Part shown: positions 14,498-20,665 of the stretch, piece by piece
How positions within the stretch are numbered: position 1 is the stretch's first letter
How the letters are laid out: the number at the start of each line of letters is the position of its first letter
Assembly (NCBI GenBank): GCA_938039305.1
Contig: CALHUZ010000229.1
Location: forward strand, 1-20,665
From: an uncultured Saprospiraceae bacterium
Lineage (GTDB): Bacteria > Bacteroidota > Bacteroidia > Chitinophagales > Saprospiraceae
DNA length: 20,665 nucleotides
Reading direction: 5' to 3'
Position numbers and translations under genes: made by a program
Notes under the pieces: model-generated
What the model saw: the letters and a program-made list of their open reading frames with translations, nothing else
Told to the model about the DNA's origin: nothing
The model's database searches: none

Positions 14498-15754
14498 ATG
14501 GCTGTAGATGTACTTATAGGATTACAATGGGGCGATGAAGGCAAAGGTAAGATCGTAGATTACCTCGCTGACAAATACGATGCCATCTGTCGTTTTCAAG
14601 GAGGCCCCAATGCTGGCCACACCATATATGTCAAAGGAGAAAAGTTCGTCTTACACACCATCCCTTCTGGGATATTCAGAGAAGGTGTAGAAAATGTCAT
14701 CGGCAATGGTGTTGTTATTGACCCTATCACACTTAGAAAAGAAATAAAAGGACTCGAAGCACTTGGAGTTGATGTAAGAAGTCGATTAAAGATTGCTCGG
14801 AAGTCTCACCTCATCTTACCATCCCATAGATACTTAGATGCTGCATCTGAGAAAGCTAAAGGAGATAAGAAAATAGGTTCTACCTTGAGAGGTATCGGTC
14901 CAACATATATGGACAAGACAGGTAGGAACGGTCTAAGATTTGGCGATACTGACGCACCTAACTTCAAAGAGAAATATCAGGACTTAAAGAAAAGACACGA
15001 GACGATCGCCGCTATATATCCAGCATTTGAATTCGAATGGAATGAAGAAGAATGGTTTGAATGCATAGACTTCTTGAAGGATTTTGAGCGTGTCGATTGT
15101 GAGTACTATCTCAATGATATATTGGACAAAGGTGGTAAGATCTTAGCAGAAGGTGCGCAAGGTGTCATGTTAGACATAGACTTCGGCACCTACCCTTTCG
15201 TCACATCATCTAACACAATCACAGCAGGAGTTTGTACCGGTCTTGGGGTTGCACCTTCTAAGATAGGTGAGGTCATAGGTATCAGTAAAGCATATTGTAC
15301 ACGTGTCGGTGGTGGCCCATTCCCAACAGAACTATTTGATGACAACGGCAAAAAGCTTCAAGACTTAGGTCATGAGTTTGGTGCAACTACGGGCAGACCA
15401 AGAAGATGTGGCTGGATAGACCTTGTACAATTAAGATATAGCGTCATGATTAATGGTGTAACTCAGATCGCTCTGACGAAATCAGACATCATGGACAACT
15501 TCGATGAGATCGTTGTTGCAGATAGATATCTCGTAGATGATAAAGAGACAGATCAACTTCCATATGATCTCTGTATAGACAACTATAAGCCTTTATACAA
15601 GACCTTCAAAGGATGGAATACAACATTGAGTTCAGATGATAAAGAGCTTCCTGATGCATTTAAAGAGTATCTAGAATACTTAGAGTCCTTTGTAAAAGTA
15701 CCGATTCCTATAGTATCAATCGGACCTGAGCGAGATGCTCTAATCATCAGATAG
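14498..15754 (+). CDS. purA: Adenylosuccinate synthetase
   Basis: This 418-residue enzyme uses GTP to join aspartate to IMP, the first committed step from IMP to AMP. The N-terminal GTP-binding loop is LQWGDEGKGKIVD, with catalytic D13 and H41 (GGPNAGHTIYV). Later signatures include GPTYMDKTGRNGLRFGD, the LDIDFGTYPFVTSSNT loop and the C-terminal GATTGRPRRCGWID stretch. Length is normal. In other bacteria (p)ppGpp inhibits this enzyme, which makes its position behind rsh notable. It converges with the lipoprotein methyltransferase gene, with only 23 bases between the two stops. Confidence 0.97.
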   Translation: MAVDVLIGLQWGDEGKGKIVDYLADKYDAICRFQGGPNAGHTIYVKGEKFVLHTIPSGIFREGVENVIGNGVVIDPITLRKEIKGLEALGVDVRSRLKIARKSHLILPSHRYLDAASEKAKGDKKIGSTLRGIGPTYMDKTGRNGLRFGDTDAPNFKEKYQDLKKRHETIAAIYPAFEFEWNEEEWFECIDFLKDFERVDCEYYLNDILDKGGKILAEGAQGVMLDIDFGTYPFVTSSNTITAGVCTGLGVAPSKIGEVIGISKAYCTRVGGGPFPTELFDDNGKKLQDLGHEFGATTGRPRRCGWIDLVQLRYSVMINGVTQIALTKSDIMDNFDEIVVADRYLVDDKETDQLPYDLCIDNYKPLYKTFKGWNTTLSSDDKELPDAFKEYLEYLESFVKVPIPIVSIGPERDALIIR

Positions 15755-15777
15755 GAATTCACATAGGCCGAATCAAG

Positions 15778-16464
15778 TTATTCTCGAGAAGCCTTTACGA
15801 TGTATTGGTAATTAAGACTGATGTCATCAGTGACGACATTCTTATACCCTGTCTTCATCAATATGTTTTCAAGCTCAAGTAGACTTACACGGTATTCTTC
15901 TGGAGTAGCGATATCATCTGGTATTCTCTTCGTCTTAAAGTCAACAATGACTACTTCTCCACCTTCCTTGATGACTGATCTAAGGTTCTTTAAGTAAGCC
16001 TCCTTGTCAGTTATAAAACCAATCGTATTAATAATCAAAGCGATGTCGATCTCATCATTAAGAAGGTTAGGCCCTTCGGAGGAGGCAAGACGTGTTTCGA
16101 TTTTGCTTTGAGCTACTGTGTCTAAGTTTTCCCGAAAGATATTCATCAAATCGATCAAATCAGGATCTATCTCTACAGCAATGACCTTCTCTGCCCTACT
16201 TAATAACCTGAATGCGAAGTACCCCGTACCTGCACCAATATCTGCTATCACTTTTCCTTCAAGGTCTCCTAATTTATCAATAACAAGGCCCGGCTTCTGC
16301 CATGCATAACGCCCCTCCTCCGCGTTAACGGCAGTGTTGTTAACAATTGGTTCATCTGGAAGATTTACAACAGAACTATTTGCCTGATGAGCGATTGGCT
16401 TTTCATCGCAACTCAGAAAAGAGAGACATAATATAGTCAAAGAAAATGCAAAGATTATTCTCAT
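15778..16464 (-). CDS. Predicted lipoprotein with class I SAM-dependent methyltransferase fold
   Basis: I chose the ATG at 16464 because MRIIFAFSLTILCLSFLSC is a complete lipoprotein signal peptide with the lipobox cysteine at residue 19. An upstream in-frame ATG at 16584 would start inside dacB and bury this signal. The 228-residue protein then has a polar linker (about 20-50) and a Rossmann methyltransferase core: motif I VIADIGAGTGYFAFRL (GAGTG near 77-81), the acidic end of strand 2 at E98 (VIAVEIDPDLI), IALIINTIGFI (motif II region) and VVIVDF. Substrate unknown. An exported SAM enzyme is odd, because SAM is not known to be available outside the cytoplasm; exported members of related methyltransferase families do exist. 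It is the last gene of the rimK-to-dacB run. Confidence 0.82.
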   Translation of the reverse strand: MRIIFAFSLTILCLSFLSCDEKPIAHQANSSVVNLPDEPIVNNTAVNAEEGRYAWQKPGLVIDKLGDLEGKVIADIGAGTGYFAFRLLSRAEKVIAVEIDPDLIDLMNIFRENLDTVAQSKIETRLASSEGPNLLNDEIDIALIINTIGFITDKEAYLKNLRSVIKEGGEVVIVDFKTKRIPDDIATPEEYRVSLLELENILMKTGYKNVVTDDISLNYQYIVKASRE

Positions 16465-16510
16465 AGCGTTAGTAAAGGTAGCACAGAAGAACTGATGTTC
16501 ATAGAACCTC

Positions 16511-17953
16511 TTAGAATTCTTGATATATCGTTTCGATGATCCTTTCCATTTGTCCTCTAAGGTTGCGATTAGAGTCATGCCCATTCGCTACGATTGAGAT
16601 CAAAATAGGCTGCTTAGACTTGCCCTCCAAAATCCCAGCATAGGCCAAAACGTTATTTATTGAACCAGACTTTAGCCAACACGACTCTTGTGCTTCATAA
16701 CCATTTAAAAACCGACGGACACTTCCTTGCAGTCCGGTTTTAGGTATGTATTGCTTCACTTTCTCTAAGCCGTTAGATCGGATCTGATAAGCCAGAAACT
16801 CAGTCATAAACTCCGGGCTGACTCTGTTACGAGCAGACAAGCCACTTCCATCTTCTATCCGGATACCTGAGATATCTAACTGCGCTTCACGCAAATATGC
16901 TTCGAGTGCTTCTCGACCAGCGATATAAGAACCTTCACCTGTCTTAGTGGCGCCTATCGTTTTGAAAAAGGCTTCACAGAAAAGATTATTAGATGTATGA
17001 TTAGCAAATGTTGCTAGTGCTGATAGAGGTTTAGATCTAATACTTCCTAAAGGTTCAATTGCACCACTTTTTTCTTTCGCGACTTTGTAGCCATTTACTT
17101 GTATTCCAGAATCAACTAACCTCGTAACCAGATGATGACCTAAAAAAGCCATAGGGTTAGGTATCGCTCCTTTAATACTGAACTGTCCCTTACCTGGAGG
17201 AATCGTTCCTTCTACCCATCTTTTATTACTATAAGGATCCCCATATATATAAGCATTATCTCCTGAACCTATAGGTCCAGTGCTCACTTCATTTCTAATG
17301 TCTAATCCAGGTACACTTGGTTCTATCTTCTCAATTGTAGTCTCTTGATGAGCTATGTTGGTCCGCTTAAAACTTAATTTATAAAGATTTTGATGCACAT
17401 TGATCCCATAGGCACCAGATGCATAATAGTTAGTCAAATCATCCCATGACCAACTTGGGTGAATGCCTTGACTATCAAAAAAAGTCCCATCTACCATAAG
17501 AGACCCAGTAACACAGGTTATCCCTTTCTTACGGATCATGCTCAATACCTTCGATAGTAGCTGATCTAAAGTGGCTTGATCATCCATTTCTATAGCAGCG
17601 AGGGAAGGATCACCAGAGCCTTTGATGACTATATCCCCAGTAAGAACTCCATCTTCAGCAACTGTACCGATATATCCAACAGAAGTCGCATAAGAATAAT
17701 CAGCCCCTAATATGTCTATAGCACTTAAACTGGTGATCAGCTTAAAAGTAGAAGCTGGGATAAATCTCGTCTTAGGTTGATGTTGGTACAAAACCTCCCC
17801 ATCCAACGCTTTTATACTAATACCAAATGCCGCTGATTCAGATCGCGAATCTTCCAATAAATCTTTCAGTTGATCAGAAAAAGAACTCTGTCCAACCAGA
17901 TATTCATCAAAGCTTAGTAACAAACAAACCGATATTACTAACCGAATATACAT
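16511..17953 (-). CDS. dacB: D-alanyl-D-alanine carboxypeptidase/endopeptidase, PBP4 family (peptidase S13)
   Basis: This 480-residue periplasmic enzyme trims or cuts peptidoglycan peptide cross-links. It has a signal peptide (hydrophobic residues 4-14, cleavage probably near G21). The three penicillin-binding motifs are present: S68-T-F-K71 in PASTFKLITS, S321-N-N323 in NHTSNNLFCE, and K428-S-G in LKSGSINNVLAYAG. The S13-specific IEDGSGLSARNRVSP stretch precedes the last motif. The long insert between the first two motifs is typical of PBP4. Its ATG overlaps the stop of the upstream deacylase gene by one base (TAATG), implying translational coupling. It lies 46 bases before the lipoprotein methyltransferase start. 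Confidence 0.94.
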   Translation of the reverse strand: MYIRLVISVCLLLSFDEYLVGQSSFSDQLKDLLEDSRSESAAFGISIKALDGEVLYQHQPKTRFIPASTFKLITSLSAIDILGADYSYATSVGYIGTVAEDGVLTGDIVIKGSGDPSLAAIEMDDQATLDQLLSKVLSMIRKKGITCVTGSLMVDGTFFDSQGIHPSWSWDDLTNYYASGAYGINVHQNLYKLSFKRTNIAHQETTIEKIEPSVPGLDIRNEVSTGPIGSGDNAYIYGDPYSNKRWVEGTIPPGKGQFSIKGAIPNPMAFLGHHLVTRLVDSGIQVNGYKVAKEKSGAIEPLGSIRSKPLSALATFANHTSNNLFCEAFFKTIGATKTGEGSYIAGREALEAYLREAQLDISGIRIEDGSGLSARNRVSPEFMTEFLAYQIRSNGLEKVKQYIPKTGLQGSVRRFLNGYEAQESCWLKSGSINNVLAYAGILEGKSKQPILISIVANGHDSNRNLRGQMERIIETIYQEF

Positions 17954-18903
17954 TAAGGATAAGCTATGTTGAATAATGCATCTCCATTATGTACAACGGA
18001 GGCATTGTTGTGACCTATGATATAGCCACTCTTCGGTGCTAATATCCTCTTAGTCCTGTCGCCATGTGGTGAGTGAACAACCCCAAGTTGCTCTCCTTTG
18101 CTGACAAAGGAGCCAGACTGCTTTGTCCATGTAAAAAGTCCTGCTTCTGAAGAACGGATCCAACCTGTAGAAGTGAATGACCTTATCTCGTGATTCATCT
18201 TGGGCGCTTCAGAGATCATACCTAAAGATTTTAAGGATCGCTTGATTCCAGCCACTCCCAGCTCTATGGCATATCCATCCAATCTAACCGACTCACCCGC
18301 TTCATAAACTATAACGGAGATATCCATCTGATTAGCAGTCTTCCGAAATGACTTCGTAATCCAAGGTTTTTCGATCATATAAGGAGCACCAAATGCTTCA
18401 GCTAGTTTTTTAGCCTTTTCATCTTTTTTAGTGTATCGAATCTGTGGATAGTTATATCGTTCTGCACCTCCTGTGTGGAGATCTATTGCGACATCTACGT
18501 TGGGAAGCACTTTTTTGGTGAGTACCGATGCTGTCCTTGACGCTAATGAGCCTGTTGATGAACCTGGAAAGCTTCGATTGACATCCTTGCCATCAGGCAC
18601 GTCTCTACTGTAGTTAATGAAACCGAATACATTGAGCAGTGGAATAGCAATAACACTACCTGATATCAAAGTGTTTAGAACCTTATCCTCAAGAATTTTC
18701 CTAACTATTTGGATGCCATTGATCTCATCTCCGTGTAGACCTCCCATAATCAAAACAGTCGGTCCTGGTTGATTAGATCTAAAAACATAAGACTGAATAC
18801 TCACTGGATCTCCTGAAGGAAGCCTACTTACATTAAGCTTGACCTGCTCTGACTCCCCTAATCCTACTGAAACTCTATCTATGACAAGTGTTCTATCCTC
18901 CAT
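17953..18903 (-). CDS. Succinylglutamate desuccinylase/aspartoacylase-family zinc hydrolase
   Basis: This 316-residue cytosolic protein is a zinc-dependent amidohydrolase related to M14 carboxypeptidases. Zinc ligands are H57 and E60 in GGLHGDEING and H143 in IDLHTGG; DVNRSFPG (107-114) is the substrate-carboxylate loop and E201 in VYEAGE the likely catalytic glutamate. The C-terminal 65 residues form a barrel-sandwich-like domain (LFTWTKQSGSFVSKGEQLG, then APKSGYIIG). Family members remove acyl groups from aspartate or glutamate or cleave C-terminal amino acids. Its start overlaps the rimK stop by 11 bases, so it may act on the RimK product, for example removing added glutamates; that is inference. 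It overlaps dacB by one base downstream. Confidence 0.88.
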   Translation of the reverse strand: MEDRTLVIDRVSVGLGESEQVKLNVSRLPSGDPVSIQSYVFRSNQPGPTVLIMGGLHGDEINGIQIVRKILEDKVLNTLISGSVIAIPLLNVFGFINYSRDVPDGKDVNRSFPGSSTGSLASRTASVLTKKVLPNVDVAIDLHTGGAERYNYPQIRYTKKDEKAKKLAEAFGAPYMIEKPWITKSFRKTANQMDISVIVYEAGESVRLDGYAIELGVAGIKRSLKSLGMISEAPKMNHEIRSFTSTGWIRSSEAGLFTWTKQSGSFVSKGEQLGVVHSPHGDRTKRILAPKSGYIIGHNNASVVHNGDALFNIAYP

Positions 18904-19786
18904 TTGCTCTAAGCTTTACCAATCGCTCCGCAAGTTGAATAATTTTTTTGGCAATGTCCACTTTAGTCGTCGTCTCTATCCCTTCTAATCCAGGTGAAGC
19001 ATTTACTTCTAAGACTAGAGGCCCTCTTGTCGATCTTAAAAGGTCCACTCCTGCTACATTAAGCCCCAATATCCTTACTGCTTCCAAGGCAACTCTCGAT
19101 TCCTCTTCAGAGATCTCTTCAACTTCTGCATGACCGCCTCTATGCAGGTTTGATCTGAATTCTCCAGGTTGAGCTGATCTTTTCATCGAGGCTACCACCT
19201 CTCCTCCCACAACGAATATCCTAATATCCTCACCTGCCGACTCTTCTATAAACTCTTGGACCAATACTTTCTGCTTCAACCCATAAAACGCCTCCATCAT
19301 GGCTTCCATAGACTTAGCATTATCTGCTTTAATAACTCCTAAACCATGAGTCCCACTCTGTAGCTTTATGATCTTAGGAAAATCCTCAATCTTATGATGT
19401 AACAGCTGAAACTGACTGTAATTATTAATCAATAAAGTCTTAGGAACAGGTATACCATTATGAGATAAGACTTGCATACAACTCAACTTATCCCGAGTTC
19501 TTAACAATGCTTCAGCAGAAAGAACGGACTTTACTCCCATACTCTCAAACTGCCTGATGACAGAAGCACCATACGATGTCACTGTATTGCCTATCCGAGG
19601 GATGATGATATCATAACCTCTAAGCGGCTGCCCATGAACAAACACAGTATTGTGTTCATTCTCGATCATAAGGTCACAATGCATATGATCTACGACTCTA
19701 ACGAAGTGATTTCTTCTTCGAGCTGCGTTAAAAAGGCTTCTGGTACTATACAGTGCTCCGTTTCGGGATAAAATAATAACGCGCAT
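18893..19786 (-). CDS. rimK: RimK-type ATP-grasp alpha-L-glutamate ligase
   Basis: This 297-residue ATP-grasp enzyme closely follows E. coli RimK along its whole length: MRVIILSRNGALYS at the start, IIPRIGNTVTSYGA (61-74), RTRDKLSCMQVL, K141 and the THGLGV nucleotide loop, DIRIFVVGGEVVASMKR, GEFRSNLHRGG (208-218) and LEVNASPGLEGIE with the metal ligands E260 and N262. RimK adds glutamates to the C-terminus of ribosomal protein S6 and can make poly-alpha-glutamate. It appears to be the first gene of a four-gene minus-strand run. A candidate -7 element, TACTTTTC (one mismatch), lies about 30 bases upstream. Confidence 0.94.
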   Translation of the reverse strand: MRVIILSRNGALYSTRSLFNAARRRNHFVRVVDHMHCDLMIENEHNTVFVHGQPLRGYDIIIPRIGNTVTSYGASVIRQFESMGVKSVLSAEALLRTRDKLSCMQVLSHNGIPVPKTLLINNYSQFQLLHHKIEDFPKIIKLQSGTHGLGVIKADNAKSMEAMMEAFYGLKQKVLVQEFIEESAGEDIRIFVVGGEVVASMKRSAQPGEFRSNLHRGGHAEVEEISEEESRVALEAVRILGLNVAGVDLLRSTRGPLVLEVNASPGLEGIETTTKVDIAKKIIQLAERLVKLRANGG

Positions 19787-19915
19787 ATGAGAAGTATGAA
19801 ATCAGTTTAAGTTGGAGGAAAAGTAAGAACTTATAGCTTATTGTCGCTACATTCGGACAGGGTAATTGCCTATTAAAATGGCTTTTTGTCGTGTCACCAA
19901 GAGAACGCATAATAT
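19787..19915. other. Divergent intergenic region between rimK and the MFS transporter gene
   Basis: These 129 bases hold the promoters for both sides. The minus strand carries TACTTTTC, one mismatch from TAnnTTTG, close to rimK. The plus strand has a T-run ending GGCTTTTTG near 19880, which lacks the TA of the consensus. No hairpin, RNA gene or small open frame stands out. Confidence 0.4.
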
Positions 19916-20665
19916 ATGAGTAAGCAAGAGGCTGTGCAAGCGCATAATCTAAATGATAAAAAAGTGATTAGGGCGTGGGCGCTGTTTGATTGGGCTAACT
20001 CAGCATACTCCTTGGTTATCTCTACTGCTATCTTTCCCATCTACTTTTTAGCTGTTGCTCCAGAACAGATTAACATACTCGGCAGAAACTTTTCTAATTC
20101 TTCAGTTTATTCCTATTCCATCAGTTTAGCCTATATTCTTATAGCCTTAGTTGCTCCTATCTTGGGAGGAATCGCTGATGCGGGAAACAAGCGACTTAAG
20201 TTTTTAAAAATATTTACGACCATCGGAAGTATTGCCTGTATGATACTCTTCTTTTTTAGCGATGCTCCGCTCGTATGGTTGGGCACCATGGCCTTTATCA
20301 TCTCAACGATTGGCTATGCAGGTAGTCTCATTTTTTATGATGCCTTTCTTCCATCGATAACGACAAGCGATAGATATGATGCGGTCAGTGCGAAGGGCTA
20401 TGCCTACGGGTATGTGGGTAGCGTACTGCTCTTAGTCACTATACTTTTCATGAGTCAAAAACCAGAACTGTTTGGCATGGCTGAAGGAAGTTCATTACCG
20501 TTCAGGATAGGTTTTCTAATGGTAGGTGTCTGGTGGATAGGATGGTCTCAATATACCTTTAAGCATTTACCTCAAGATTCTAAAATCAAAGGAAACAACG
20601 CTCTTTTTAAAGATGGTTATAAAGAGATGTTATCTGTGTTTAAAGAAATAATGCAAAAGCCTAAC
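19916..20665 (+). CDS. MFS transporter, UMF1/Atg22 type, N-terminal part
   Basis: The frame is open from ATG 19916 to the end of the window, 250 codons with no stop; the family is usually about 400-450 residues, so roughly the last 40% is missing. The first transmembrane helix carries the hallmark WALFDWANSAYSLVISTAIFPIYF (split: WALFDWANSAY at 21-31). Further hydrophobic segments follow near 66-86 (ending GGIADAGNKRLKF, a motif-A-like loop), 92-110, 115-140, 165-180 and 195-215. Members of this family are multi-pass inner-membrane permeases, and some relatives move amino acids out of vacuoles; the substrate here cannot be read. It is divergent from rimK. Confidence 0.88.
   Translation, partial: MSKQEAVQAHNLNDKKVIRAWALFDWANSAYSLVISTAIFPIYFLAVAPEQINILGRNFSNSSVYSYSISLAYILIALVAPILGGIADAGNKRLKFLKIFTTIGSIACMILFFFSDAPLVWLGTMAFIISTIGYAGSLIFYDAFLPSITTSDRYDAVSAKGYAYGYVGSVLLLVTILFMSQKPELFGMAEGSSLPFRIGFLMVGVWWIGWSQYTFKHLPQDSKIKGNNALFKDGYKEMLSVFKEIMQKPN

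Noticed and set aside
16465..16584. Upstream ATG that would lengthen the methyltransferase by 40 residues
   Set aside because: It lies inside dacB and would place a lipoprotein signal peptide in the middle of the protein; the downstream ATG gives a clean signal.

Overview
The window is chromosomal DNA from a member of the Bacteroidota, possibly a Saprospiria-like or neighbouring lineage; the class is inference. Three things point there. PorX, the response regulator with a PglZ domain that is tied to type IX secretion, is present. Two promoters match the Bacteroidota -7 element TAnnTTTG exactly ahead of protein genes, and a third lies ahead of the tRNA. Shine-Dalgarno sites are largely absent. 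The DNA is AT-rich and gene-dense. I saw no insertion sequence, phage gene, CRISPR array or integration scar.

Layout: (1) 1-173 is the 3' end of tatC, convergent with porX (242-1798, minus). (2) Divergent from porX is an HD-domain phosphohydrolase (1979-3190), followed by a separately promoted gene (3259-5460). That gene encodes a secreted protein of about twenty 23-residue repeats, an OmpA-type peptidoglycan-binding domain set between the repeats, and a C-terminal peptidoglycan-binding domain. A perfect 24-bp-stem terminator follows it. (3) glyA (plus) converges with truA (minus). (4) The minus-strand run tRNA-Leu, tig, clpP, clpX is a protein-quality-control cluster with intrinsic terminators between tRNA-Leu and tig and downstream of clpX. 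(5) rsh, fur and purA lie on the plus strand. (6) A tightly overlapping minus-strand run, rimK, aspartoacylase-like deacylase, PBP4-type dacB and a lipoprotein methyltransferase, converges with purA. (7) An MFS transporter of the UMF1/Atg22 type starts divergently from rimK and runs off the window.

How the genes fit together: most are housekeeping. ClpXP and trigger factor handle protein folding and turnover. Rsh makes and degrades (p)ppGpp, which inhibits adenylosuccinate synthetase (the purA product) in other bacteria. GlyA supplies one-carbon units for purine synthesis. TruA modifies tRNAs. The least explained parts are the repeat/OmpA protein, which looks like an abundant periplasmic or outer-membrane-associated cell-wall-binding protein, and the rimK-to-methyltransferase run. 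That run pairs a glutamate ligase with a metallo-deacylase, a cell-wall peptidase and an apparently exported SAM-type methyltransferase.
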